Positions 1-8,040 of a DNA stretch of 64,000 nucleotides are shown here, piece after piece (position 1 is the first letter of the stretch; the number at the start of each line of letters is the position of its first letter). Origin of the DNA: Pseudomonas sp. Fl4BN1. GTDB lineage: Bacteria; Pseudomonadota; Gammaproteobacteria; Pseudomonadales; Pseudomonadaceae. Position numbers and translations under genes: made by a program. A model generated the notes under the pieces. That model was not told where the DNA came from. It saw only the letters and a list, made by a program, of their open reading frames with translations, and ran no database searches. The stretch spans positions 124,001 through 188,000 of the forward strand of contig NZ_JAAARM010000001.1 in the NCBI RefSeq assembly GCF_009908285.1, read 5' to 3'.

Positions 1-840
1 ATACAGGTCGTGCAGCGGCACCAGGGTCAGCAGGCGTGAGCCCGGTTGCACGTAATCCCCCACCTGAATCTGCCGATTGCCAACGGTGCCGTCCATCGGC
101 GCATAGATCGTGGCGTGACGCAGGTCTTGCTGAGCCAGCTCCAGCCTGGCCTTGGCGGTCACCACCTTGGCCTTGGCTATTTGCAGTTGTGCCTGCAGGC
201 GCTGGCGTTGGGCAGACGTCACGGCCTGGTCGTTTTCCGCGACTTGCAACATGGCTTGGGCATAGGCGTGACCTTGTTCCGCAGAGATCGCCTGGGTGCT
301 GTATTTCTCGACCTCGTTACGCGCTACGGCACCGGTGGTGACCAGAGTATCGAAGCGATTGCGCTCGGCCCCGGCGCGCTTGGATTCCGCCTGGGTGGTG
401 CGAATCGAAGTGCGCGCCGCCAGCACTCTGGCACTGGCCAGGTGCTGTTCTGCATCCTGAATCGTCAAGGCTGCTTCAGCCAGGGCGACCTGGGCCTGGT
501 TGTCGGCCAGATCGCCTTCGGCCAGGGCGACTCGGCTGTCGAACTCTTCGCTGTTGATGCGTACCAGTGGTTGCCCGGCGGTGACGGTCTGGTGGTCCTT
601 GACCAGGACCTCGGTGACCAGGCCATGTACCCGTGGCGCGACGGAAGTGGCGTCGGCGGCGATATAGGCATCGTCCGTGGCCTCGGTTAACGGCGTCATC
701 AGCACCCAGCCCACCCCGACGGCCACCAGTGTCAACGCGATTGCGCCAGCGATCAGCGGGCGTTTGGAGCGTCTACGCGGCTTTTCCGGCTCTTGAGCGG
801 CTTGCAGGATGGCGTTTTGAGTCTGGGTGCTCTGCTCCAT
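1..840 (-). CDS. HlyD/EmrA-type membrane fusion protein (3' part outside window)
   Basis: Periplasmic adaptor of a drug or metabolite efflux pump that links an inner-membrane transporter to an outer-membrane channel. The frame reads open from an ATG at 840 to base 1 (280 residues) with no stop, so the C-terminus lies outside. A basic N-terminus is followed by one membrane helix (about residues 28-48), then the TDDAYI motif typical of EmrA, a barrel-sandwich segment and a long Ala/Gln-rich coiled coil (about 95-230), then the return strand with the GDYVQPG motif. A GGAG ribosome site lies 7 bases before the start. It is divergent from an EmrB-like transporter at 918, which is its probable partner. 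Which compound is moved is not visible; export of the neighbouring polyyne-type product is possible. Confidence 0.88.
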   Translation of the reverse strand, partial: MEQSTQTQNAILQAAQEPEKPRRRSKRPLIAGAIALTLVAVGVGWVLMTPLTEATDDAYIAADATSVAPRVHGLVTEVLVKDHQTVTAGQPLVRINSEEFDSRVALAEGDLADNQAQVALAEAALTIQDAEQHLASARVLAARTSIRTTQAESKRAGAERNRFDTLVTTGAVARNEVEKYSTQAISAEQGHAYAQAMLQVAENDQAVTSAQRQRLQAQLQIAKAKVVTAKARLELAQQDLRHATIYAPMDGTVGNRQIQVGDYVQPGSRLLTLVPLHDLY

Positions 841-865
841 GTTGATGCTCCGTGCGGTTTTGAAT

Positions 866-896
866 TACGATCATAATATTAATATGTCGGTCGCAA
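866..896. promoter_or_regulatory. AT-rich imperfect dyad between divergent efflux genes
   Basis: The 77-base gap between the membrane fusion gene and the MFS gene holds an AT-rich core (CATAATATTAATATG, 873-887) flanked by CGATC on one side and GTCGGTCG on the other. The layout suits a shared operator of a TetR- or MarR-like repressor. No repressor gene is seen beside it, and the symmetry is imperfect, so this is a weak call. Confidence 0.3.
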
Positions 897-917
897 TACT
901 ACAGGGAAGTACCTACC

Positions 918-2513
918 GTGACGACAAGCGCATCTGACCTCCCTGACGTGGGCGCCCAGCCTGCTCAGCAGTCCACTCGACGAAAATTTCTGGTCTTCAC
1001 GATCATGGCTTTCGGCATGTTCATGGCCTTGATCGATATCCAGATCGTTGCAGCTTCGCTCAATGATGTGCAGGCCGGACTCAGTGCCGGTCCCGATGAA
1101 GTGAGTTGGGTGCAGACCGCCTATCTGATCGCCGAACTGATCATGATTCCTTTCTCGGCCTTCCTCGCCCAGGCGATTTCCACTCGCTGGCTGTTCTCCG
1201 CCAGCGCGGCGTTTTTTACCTTGTTCAGTATTGGCTGCGGCATGGCCTGGAACATTGAGTCGATGATTGTGCTGCGGGCGCTGCAGGGCTTTGCCGGTGG
1301 AGCCATGGTGCCCACGGTGTTTGCCGTGGGCTTCGTCCTGTTCGAAGGCAAGCAGCGGGCGATGGTTCCAGCCATTCTCGGGATGACGGCGGTACTGGCG
1401 CCGACCCTGGGGCCCACGGTGGGCGGGCTGGTGACCTTCTACCTGGACTGGCGCTGGATCTTTTTCATCAACGTGCTGCCTGGGTTGCTGATCTGCATTG
1501 GCGCTGCGCTGCTGATCGATGTGGATCGTCCCGACCTGTCCATGCTGCGGCGTATCGACTGGTTGCACTTTGCGGCCATGGCATTGGCGCTGGGATGTTT
1601 CGAATACGTGCTGGAAGAGGGACCGCGCAAGGACTGGTTCAGTGATGACGGCATTCTCATCGCGGCCTGGGTTTCCATCGTCTCCTTTGGTTTGTTTATC
1701 GAGCGCTCGCTGTATTCGAACAATCCGATTGTGTCGTTGGTGCCGTTTCGCAATCGGACCTTTTCCATCGCCTGCCTGCTGAACCTGGTGATCGGTTTCG
1801 GCCTGTACTCATCGACTTATCTGGTGCCGGTATTCCTCGGGCGAGTACGCGACTTCAACAGCCTGGAAATCGGTACCACCGTGTTTGTCGTGGGTATCGG
1901 GCAGTTGGTCAGTACGATCATTGCGGCGCGGGCTTCGGAGAAAGTTGATCGACGCCTGATCATTTCGGTGGGCTTCCTGGGGTTGGCGTTGAGCTTGTGG
2001 CTGACTTCCCGGATCACTTCCAATTGGGGTTTCGATGAACTACTGGTTCCCCAGGTTGCGCGCGGCCTGTTCCTGATGCTGTGTATTGTTCCCAGCGTCA
2101 ACATGGCCTTGAGTTCATTCCAGGGGGCCGAGTTGCGCCAGGCTTCCGGGTTGTTCAACTTGATGCGCAACCTGGGCGGGGCCATTGGTATCGCCACGGT
2201 CAATACCTGGCTGCAGGACGATGCCCGGACCCAGGTGCTGCGCCTGTCCGAGTCACTGGGGGCCAAGGCTGTGGCCGCACAGGAACTCATGGGGCAGTTG
2301 GCCCTGAAGATTGCCGCAGAGACTCCGGATTCCACCCATGCCTTCCTGATGGCCCAAGGGATACTTGGCCGGCTGGTGGGACGTGAAGCCCTGACGCTGG
2401 CATTTGGCGATGTGTTCCGCCTGATGGCGATGATGTTCGTGGTGGCGCTGCTGCTGGTGCCACTGTGCAAAGTGCCCCCGGCCGAACCAGGTGTGGCCGA
2501 GGATGACAAGTGA
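918..2513 (+). CDS. MFS transporter, DHA2 (EmrB/QacA) family
   Basis: Inner-membrane proton-driven drug or metabolite exporter of 531 residues, the usual length for 14-helix DHA2 proteins. The first helix starts near residue 25 and carries the conserved D (MALIDIQIV). The family signature LDWRWIFFINVLPG lies near residues 176-189, and the hydrophobic segments continue to the C-terminus. Start is GTG at 918; the GGGAAG six to eight bases upstream serves as ribosome site. EmrB proteins work with an EmrA adaptor, which is encoded divergently at 840. It converges with the regulator gene at 2544. Substrate unknown; its position next to the polyyne-type operon makes product export a reasonable guess. 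Confidence 0.9.
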   Translation: MTTSASDLPDVGAQPAQQSTRRKFLVFTIMAFGMFMALIDIQIVAASLNDVQAGLSAGPDEVSWVQTAYLIAELIMIPFSAFLAQAISTRWLFSASAAFFTLFSIGCGMAWNIESMIVLRALQGFAGGAMVPTVFAVGFVLFEGKQRAMVPAILGMTAVLAPTLGPTVGGLVTFYLDWRWIFFINVLPGLLICIGAALLIDVDRPDLSMLRRIDWLHFAAMALALGCFEYVLEEGPRKDWFSDDGILIAAWVSIVSFGLFIERSLYSNNPIVSLVPFRNRTFSIACLLNLVIGFGLYSSTYLVPVFLGRVRDFNSLEIGTTVFVVGIGQLVSTIIAARASEKVDRRLIISVGFLGLALSLWLTSRITSNWGFDELLVPQVARGLFLMLCIVPSVNMALSSFQGAELRQASGLFNLMRNLGGAIGIATVNTWLQDDARTQVLRLSESLGAKAVAAQELMGQLALKIAAETPDSTHAFLMAQGILGRLVGREALTLAFGDVFRLMAMMFVVALLLVPLCKVPPAEPGVAEDDK

Positions 2514-2543
2514 CTCGCCGCCGACGTTGCCGTTGCCAGGGGT

Positions 2544-3596
2544 CTACATGATCGGCGGACCGGACCTGGCCTTACGCAGTTGGCTGGGGGTGCAGCCCAT
2601 GCTTTTCCACATCAAGCGGCGCAAGGCGGTTGAGTCTGCATAGCCCACTTTGAAGGCAACTTCTTCAATGCTCATATTGGTGGTCTCCAATAAGCTTTGA
2701 ACATGTTGCAGGCGAACTTTCTGAATGAAGGCCATGGGCGGCTTGCCCGTGGCACTGCGAATTCTTCGGGATAAAGTTTTCTCGGTGATCCGTAAATGTT
2801 CGGCAATGGTGCTGAGGGCCGGAACGTTGGGCAGGCAATCTTCGATGAACTTTTCCAGCAGAAGCACTTCGCGATTTTCTGTCTGCAAGTTGGATAAGGC
2901 CATGTAGTGATATTGTGCGGGGCGGCCATCTATCAGCAGGTAGCGCATGGTCAGCTCCGCAACTTGATTGCCCATCTTATTACGCAATATATAGAGCATC
3001 AGGTCCATTTGTGACATGCCTGCGCCTGCTGTAATCATATTTCCGTCATGAATAAGCATGCGTTTGGTATCAAGTATCGCCTCGGGATAACGCTGCTTGA
3101 AGGTGTCGTACAACTGCCAGTGAGTAGTGACGGTCTGGCCTTCGAGAATCCCCGCTTCCCCCAGGACGAAAACCGCCGAGCAAGAGGCTGCCGTCTGCTG
3201 CCCCCGCAGGTGGTGTTCGTGCACCAGTTTGCTGAGTTTGCGAATGTCGTTGTGCCCTAGCCGGGTAACCAGTTCCGTGGACAAGCTCAGGCCCGGTTGC
3301 CTTTTTTCCGTGCGGCAGCCAAAGAAATCCAGCTCCTGGGTGTTCTCCAGGCCCAGCCCCGGTATGACCAGCATGCTGCCTTCAATGGCCTGGACCTTAT
3401 CCAGTGGCAGTGCATCCAGGCGCATGCCGTTCCTCATGCGTACCGATTCACTGCTGCCGATGATCTTCCAGGTAATGGTGGGTCGTCCCATGACTTCGGC
3501 AATCTGGTTGGCGGTACGCAGCACGTCCAGGGTGATCGCGACACTTGACCCCATGGCACCTTCCAGCGCGATAAGCGTGAGCACATCCATGTCCAT
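2544..3596 (-). CDS. GlxA-family AraC-type transcriptional regulator (DJ-1/PfpI domain + HTH)
   Basis: Predicted DNA-binding activator with an N-terminal DJ-1/PfpI class-I amidotransferase-like domain (about residues 5-190, including the nucleophile-elbow-like SCSAVF and the GLGLEN segment) and a C-terminal AraC HTH pair (about 250-345; EEVAFKVGYADSTALRR is the second helix-turn-helix). The frame is open to 3617, but AGGGAG sits just before ATG 3596 and at good distance from ATG 3590, so translation probably starts at one of these. It is divergent from the fatty-acyl-AMP ligase operon across a 280-base gap with two perfect inverted repeats, so it is the likely pathway-specific regulator. The effector is unknown. 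Confidence 0.85.
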   Translation of the reverse strand: MDMDVLTLIALEGAMGSSVAITLDVLRTANQIAEVMGRPTITWKIIGSSESVRMRNGMRLDALPLDKVQAIEGSMLVIPGLGLENTQELDFFGCRTEKRQPGLSLSTELVTRLGHNDIRKLSKLVHEHHLRGQQTAASCSAVFVLGEAGILEGQTVTTHWQLYDTFKQRYPEAILDTKRMLIHDGNMITAGAGMSQMDLMLYILRNKMGNQVAELTMRYLLIDGRPAQYHYMALSNLQTENREVLLLEKFIEDCLPNVPALSTIAEHLRITEKTLSRRIRSATGKPPMAFIQKVRLQHVQSLLETTNMSIEEVAFKVGYADSTALRRLMWKSMGCTPSQLRKARSGPPIM

Positions 3597-3717
3597 TTTC
3601 TCCCTGTAAGTGTCCATTTGTGCATTAGCAAAATATACAAGCTAGTGGCAGACTTCTCAACGCATCCAGATTCCACTTTCGCAGCCCGCGTTATTCTCTG
3701 TGGGACATAAAAAAGAT

Positions 3718-3736
3718 GCATTCATCAAGTGAATGC
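3718..3736. promoter_or_regulatory. Perfect 7-bp inverted repeat, candidate operator
   Basis: GCATTCA-N5-TGAATGC lies in the divergent gap between the GlxA-type regulator and the ligase operon, upstream of the presumed operon promoter. It may be the regulator's site. Function is inference from position and symmetry only. Confidence 0.4.
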
Positions 3737-3740
3737 GCTG

Positions 3741-3770
3741 TTCTGTCAATAAAATGACATCTTTAATACT
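3741..3770 (+). promoter_or_regulatory. Candidate promoter of the polyyne-type operon, overlapping a dyad
   Basis: TGTCA-N6-TGACA (3744-3759) is a second perfect inverted repeat. A modest sigma-70-like pair, TTCTGT near 3741 and TAATAC near 3764, brackets it with 17-18 bases between. If used, transcription would begin near 3776 and leave a leader of about 100 bases before the ATG at 3880. The -35 match is poor, as expected for an activator-dependent promoter. Confidence 0.3.
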
Positions 3771-3784
3771 GCCTAGTAAAAGCT

Positions 3785-3798
3785 CCCCTGCTTAGGGG
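3785..3798 (+). promoter_or_regulatory. Short leader hairpin ahead of the ligase gene
   Basis: CCCCT-GCTT-AGGGG forms a 5-bp stem with a four-base loop in the predicted 5' leader. The ribosome site of the ligase gene (AAGGA at 3868-3872) carries a GGA motif. GGA in leader loops and ribosome sites is typical of RsmA/RsmE targets under Gac control, but only the ribosome-site GGA is evident here. Confidence 0.25.
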
Positions 3799-3879
3799 TG
3801 TTTGTTCGGTTCCTTAGTGCTGAAAATAATAAACGACCATTAGGTCGATATATGGCTCTCCATTTAAAAAGGATTTTGA

Positions 3880-5751
3880 ATGAACTACGCCGTGCCTCGT
3901 GATTATCTAAATGACGTCAATCAGACCTTCTCAGCGCATCTAGCAGTTGATGATCTGTCATTGGCCGAACTCCTGGGTGTCGAATGTTTAAGTTCGGTTA
4001 CCGAAGTGCTGGCTTATCGCGCCTGGCGCCAACCGGATGCGACGGCCTTCATCCACTTGCTCGATGGTGAGCAGGATGAGGCGCCGATCAGCTACGCCCA
4101 ACTGTGGGAGCGTAGTCAACAATTGGCCGCTGCGCTGCAGATCTTCGAGCCCCGGGAAAAGCGCGTGTTGATGCTGTTCGAGACGGGCATCGACTACATC
4201 GTTTCGCTGTTTGGTCTGCTCCTGGCCGGAGCGGTGGCGATCCCGGCGTTTCCGCCCGTCGGGACTCGGGGCCTGGAGCGCCTGGCGTTGATTTGTGCCG
4301 ATGCTCACCCGCAGATTGTGCTCACCAGTGCGCGGTTCATGCGCAGTCGGGAGCGGGTCAACGCACTGCTGCAAGGCGACCTGCCAGAGCCGCAATGGGT
4401 CGACCCGGAAGAACTGCCTAGCGCCGACTCATCTTGGCAGGCCCAGGGTGTCGCTCCCGGTCAGTTGGCCCTGCTGCAATACACCTCGGGTTCCACCTCG
4501 GCGCCCAAGGGTGTGATGTTGACCCACGCCAACCTCTACAGTAATTGCCGCAGTGCCAGCCAGTGGATGGGCGAGGCCAAGGACCGCGTGGGCTGCAGTT
4601 GGCTGCCGCCGTATCACGACATGGGCCTGATGGGCGGGATATTGCAGCCGATCTACGATGCTTTTCCTACCGTGCTCATCAGCCCCGGACATTTTGTCCA
4701 GCGCCCTTTGCGCTGGCTGGACGCAGTGTCCAGGTATGGTGCCGACGTCACCATCGCACCGAACTTCGCCTTCGATCTGTGTGTTGAAAACATTACCGAT
4801 AGTGAGTTGGCCGCTCTGGATCTGAGCAAGCTCAAGGCGATTTATTGTGGGGCCGAACCGGTCCGGCAAAGCACCCTGGTGCGTTTCTCCGAACGCTTCG
4901 CCGCCGCGGGTTTCAACCCGGCGGCCCTGGGCCCCTGCTATGGGCTGGCCGAAGCGACCGTGTTGGTGTCGGGCAAGCGCCATGATGAGGCGGCATTCAG
5001 CACCCAGGTGGATCGGGACCAACTCGCCCGCGGCACCCTGGCCATCGTCGAGGCCGACGATGGGTTCGCATTGCCATTGGTCAGCAGCGGTCGGGTGGCT
5101 CCGGGCCTGCGCCTGGCGATTGTCGATCCCGTCAGCCTGCAGCCGGTCGGCGCCGGCCAGATCGGCGAGATCTGGGTCCAGGGGGACAACGTGGGTGCCG
5201 GTTACTGGGGCAAGGAGGCGCTCAGCGAGCAGGTATTCCGGGCCACTGTGCCGGGTGTCGACGGGCACTTCATGCGCACTGGCGATCTGGGGGCGTTGTA
5301 TCGGGAGGAACTGTTCGTCACCGGTCGCCTCAAGGACCTGATCATCATTGCCGGGCGCAACCTCTATCCCCAGGACCTCGAACTGGCGGTCGAAACGGCC
5401 GACCCGCGTATCCGCAGCAATGGCTGCGTGGCGGTTGGGCTGGACAATGGCCAGCAGGAGCAGTTGGCAATCGTGGCCGAGATCAAGCGCAGTGAAAAGC
5501 TTGACGAGGCCCAGCAGGAACAACTGCGTCAACTGATCACCAGCACCCTGGTCAGCCAGTTTGGCGTGGCCCCGGCACGGATCCACCTGGCGCCCATGGG
5601 TGGCATTCCGCTGACCACCAGCGGCAAGGTCCAGCGCCAGGCCACCCGCCAGGCGCTGCTCAACGACAGTTTGTCGCGTTATGGCGCCGGGCGTTCCGCG
5701 ACAGCCACCTCGGCACAACCCCTCAAAACTCCTACGGATGCCCTGTCATGA
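3880..5751 (+). CDS. Fatty-acyl-AMP ligase (loading enzyme of polyyne-type pathway)
   Basis: Adenylates a fatty acid and passes it to the phosphopantetheine arm of the acyl carrier protein encoded downstream. At 623 residues it has the length of stand-alone FAALs. Motifs: the P-loop YTSGSTSAPKG near residue 200, the FAAL-typical WLPPYHDMGLMGG near 243, GPCYGLAEAT near 350, RTGDLG near 467, GRLKDLIIIAGRNLYPQD near 485 and TSGKVQR near 586. AAGGA precedes the ATG by 7 bases. It is the first gene of a tight operon; its stop overlaps the next start (ATGA). Homologues open the caryoynencin, collimonin and protegencin clusters. The exact acyl substrate cannot be read from sequence. Confidence 0.93.
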   Translation: MNYAVPRDYLNDVNQTFSAHLAVDDLSLAELLGVECLSSVTEVLAYRAWRQPDATAFIHLLDGEQDEAPISYAQLWERSQQLAAALQIFEPREKRVLMLFETGIDYIVSLFGLLLAGAVAIPAFPPVGTRGLERLALICADAHPQIVLTSARFMRSRERVNALLQGDLPEPQWVDPEELPSADSSWQAQGVAPGQLALLQYTSGSTSAPKGVMLTHANLYSNCRSASQWMGEAKDRVGCSWLPPYHDMGLMGGILQPIYDAFPTVLISPGHFVQRPLRWLDAVSRYGADVTIAPNFAFDLCVENITDSELAALDLSKLKAIYCGAEPVRQSTLVRFSERFAAAGFNPAALGPCYGLAEATVLVSGKRHDEAAFSTQVDRDQLARGTLAIVEADDGFALPLVSSGRVAPGLRLAIVDPVSLQPVGAGQIGEIWVQGDNVGAGYWGKEALSEQVFRATVPGVDGHFMRTGDLGALYREELFVTGRLKDLIIIAGRNLYPQDLELAVETADPRIRSNGCVAVGLDNGQQEQLAIVAEIKRSEKLDEAQQEQLRQLITSTLVSQFGVAPARIHLAPMGGIPLTTSGKVQRQATRQALLNDSLSRYGAGRSATATSAQPLKTPTDALS

Positions 5752-6656
5752 CGGCCATGAATCCCCCTATCGACCGTACCGGTCAGCGCGAGCGTCAACT
5801 GGCCTGGCTGACGGTCGGTGTTCCGGCAGTGGGCACCGTAGTGGCCCTGGTCCTGGCCTGGCATCAGGGCATCGGCTGGCTGGAGGTCGGTGCGCTGGCC
5901 AGCATGTACCTGCTGACCGCCCTGGGTGTGGAAGTCGGGATGCACCGCTTCTTTTCCCATCACGCGTTCAAGGCCGGTCCGGTGGTCACGGCGTTCTTCG
6001 GCATTGCCGGTTCGATGGCGGCCCAGGGGCCGATCCTGTTCTGGGCGGCGACCCATCGCCAGCACCACGCATTCACCGACAAGGAGGGCGACCCGCACTC
6101 TCCCAGGCCGCTGAAGGAAGGCTTTGTAGCCAACATCCAGGGCTGGTGGCACGCCCACCTGGGCTGGCTGTTCAGCTTGCGCAAGCAGAACTGGAGCCAG
6201 TTCGTTCCCGACCTGCTGCGTGACCGCCTGACCATGCAGATCAACCAGCGCTACTACCTGTGGATCATCCTCGGCCTGCTGATTCCGGCCGCAGTGTGCG
6301 GGCTGATTACCCGCAGCTGGGAAGGTGCACTCAGCGGCCTGCTCTGGGGCGGTTTCGTGCGGATCTTTCTGGTGGACCACGCCACGTGGTGCATCAACTC
6401 CTTTGCTCACCGCACCGGCTCCCGTGATCACCCGACCCGGGACACCAGTCGCAATGTGTTCTGGCTGGCGATTCCAACGGTAGGCGGCGGTTGGCACAAC
6501 AACCACCATGCCTTCCCGGCGCTGGCTCATGCCGGGCTCAAACCCTGGCAGCTGGACTTGGGCGGGTTGTTCATCGAACTGCTCGCTCTCTGCGGCCTGG
6601 CCTGGGATGTAAAGCGGCCCGGTTCGCCAGCGGCTGTGGAACCTTCAGAAAGCTGA
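5748..6656 (+). CDS. Membrane fatty acid desaturase/acetylenase, copy 1
   Basis: Di-iron integral membrane desaturase (302 residues, delta-9 acyl desaturase type). The three histidine boxes are present: HRFFSHH near residue 66, HRQHH near 103 and HNNHH near 249, with two pairs of hydrophobic helices (about 23-63 and 165-200). Its ATG overlaps the ligase stop, so the two are translationally coupled. In polyyne pathways several such enzymes introduce double bonds and convert them to triple bonds on the carrier-bound chain; which bond this copy handles is not visible. It is paralogous to the next gene. Confidence 0.92.
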   Translation: MTAMNPPIDRTGQRERQLAWLTVGVPAVGTVVALVLAWHQGIGWLEVGALASMYLLTALGVEVGMHRFFSHHAFKAGPVVTAFFGIAGSMAAQGPILFWAATHRQHHAFTDKEGDPHSPRPLKEGFVANIQGWWHAHLGWLFSLRKQNWSQFVPDLLRDRLTMQINQRYYLWIILGLLIPAAVCGLITRSWEGALSGLLWGGFVRIFLVDHATWCINSFAHRTGSRDHPTRDTSRNVFWLAIPTVGGGWHNNHHAFPALAHAGLKPWQLDLGGLFIELLALCGLAWDVKRPGSPAAVEPSES

Positions 6657-6687
6657 TTGCCGGTACTCACCTCACAGGAAGCTATTC

Positions 6688-7644
6688 ATGGACGAACTAG
6701 TCACAACCACAGCGACTCCAGAGATCGGCGGGATCGCTCAGCTGAGTCCGAGTGCGGCGAAAACCAAGGCCCGGATTGCGCTTGCGGTGATGCTGGTGCC
6801 GCTGTTCGGTGCCATCGAGGCGATTCGCTTGTGGGTCACCGGACAGGCGCACGCCCTGGACTTCATCCTCTTCGGGGTGTTCTACGTGATCCAGATGTTC
6901 GGGGTTTCGATGGGCTACCACCGTTACCTGGCGCACCGGGCGTTCAAGACCTCGCGACTGATGAGCAGCCTGATGTTGATCGCCGGTTCCATGGCGGCGC
7001 AGGGCCCGATTCTGTTCTGGGTCACCACCCATCGTCGGCACCATACCTACAGCGATCAGCACGGCGACCCGCATTCGCCGAATCTGATGGGCCAGAGCCG
7101 CTGGGAACGGGCCAAGGGCCTCTGGCATGCCCACATGCCCTGGATGCTGGCGCCAGATATGTCGAGCTGGAATTTCTTTGCGCCGGACATCCTGCGTGAC
7201 CGTCGCTTGTTCTTCTACAACCAGACCTACCTGCTCTGGGTCGCCCTGGGCGTGATCCTGCCGGGGCTGATCGGCGGCCTGGTGACCCAGAGCTGGTCCG
7301 GTGCCTGGAACGGGATGATTTTCGGCGGCCTGGCGCGGATCTTCGTCGCCAACCAGGCGGCCTGGTGCGTGGGTTCCATCTGCCACCGCTATGGCGGCCG
7401 GCCTTTTGTAACCAACGACCAGAGCACCAACAACTGGCTTATCGCGTTCCTCACCTTTGGCGAGGGGTTGCAAAACAATCACCACGCATTCCCTGCCTGG
7501 TACCGGCATGGCGTGCATTGGTGGGAGCCCGACTTGTCGGGCTGGACACTGGCGTTAATGGGCAAGCTGAGACTGGTCTCAGATCTGCGTTCACCGTCCC
7601 AGGCAATGATCGACAAAGTCCGTAAGCGTCAGGCCGCATCCTGA
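6688..7644 (+). CDS. Membrane fatty acid desaturase/acetylenase, copy 2
   Basis: Second delta-9-type di-iron desaturase, 318 residues, clearly paralogous to the preceding gene (shared GSMAAQGPILFW segment and box spacing). Histidine boxes: HRYLAHR near residue 78, HRRHH near 115 and NNHHAF near 262. Hydrophobic stretches near 28-75 and 180-215 place it in the inner membrane. AGGAAG lies 7 bases before the ATG; 31 bases separate it from copy 1. It presumably acts with copy 1 and the desaturase-hydrolase to build the conjugated yne chain. The two copies being adjacent suggests old tandem duplication. Confidence 0.92.
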   Translation: MDELVTTTATPEIGGIAQLSPSAAKTKARIALAVMLVPLFGAIEAIRLWVTGQAHALDFILFGVFYVIQMFGVSMGYHRYLAHRAFKTSRLMSSLMLIAGSMAAQGPILFWVTTHRRHHTYSDQHGDPHSPNLMGQSRWERAKGLWHAHMPWMLAPDMSSWNFFAPDILRDRRLFFYNQTYLLWVALGVILPGLIGGLVTQSWSGAWNGMIFGGLARIFVANQAAWCVGSICHRYGGRPFVTNDQSTNNWLIAFLTFGEGLQNNHHAFPAWYRHGVHWWEPDLSGWTLALMGKLRLVSDLRSPSQAMIDKVRKRQAAS

Positions 7645-7696
7645 GCAGCTGGATCGTTAGGTCGCTACATCAACCCAACTCATCAAGGAAGATCCC

Positions 7697-8017
7697 ATGT
7701 CCAACTTCATTTCCAACTTGCTCAGCACTCTGAGCTTCTCAGAGAAAAAACAGGCGGCGGTCGAACTCAACGAGGAAAGCATCAAGCAGTGGCTGGTGCA
7801 GAAAATGGGCACGCTGCTGAAGATCGACCCCGCCCAGGTCGATACGGCCCGCAGCTTCGAGTCCTATGGCCTCGACTCGCTGGTGGCGGTGAAAGTGGCG
7901 GGCGACCTGGAAAAGTTCATGGAGCAGCGCCTGTCCCCGGCCCTGCTGTTCGAATACTCGAGCATCGATGACTTGTCCAAATACTTGGCCAATGAACTGA
8001 CCACATCCGAAGTCTGA
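7697..8017 (+). CDS. Acyl carrier protein of the polyyne-type pathway
   Basis: Carries the growing acyl chain as a thioester. It has 106 residues; the phosphopantetheine serine is Ser61 in GLDSL, within the usual helix-2 context (SYGLDSLVAVKV). The first 25 or so residues form an extra amphipathic N-terminal stretch absent from housekeeping AcpP, which is about 78 residues. Ribosome site AAGGAAG lies 6 bases before the ATG. It sits between desaturases, as in other polyyne clusters where desaturation takes place on the carrier protein. Confidence 0.93.
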   Translation: MSNFISNLLSTLSFSEKKQAAVELNEESIKQWLVQKMGTLLKIDPAQVDTARSFESYGLDSLVAVKVAGDLEKFMEQRLSPALLFEYSSIDDLSKYLANELTTSEV

Positions 8018-8040
8018 CTTCACTTCGCAGGAGCTTGGCC

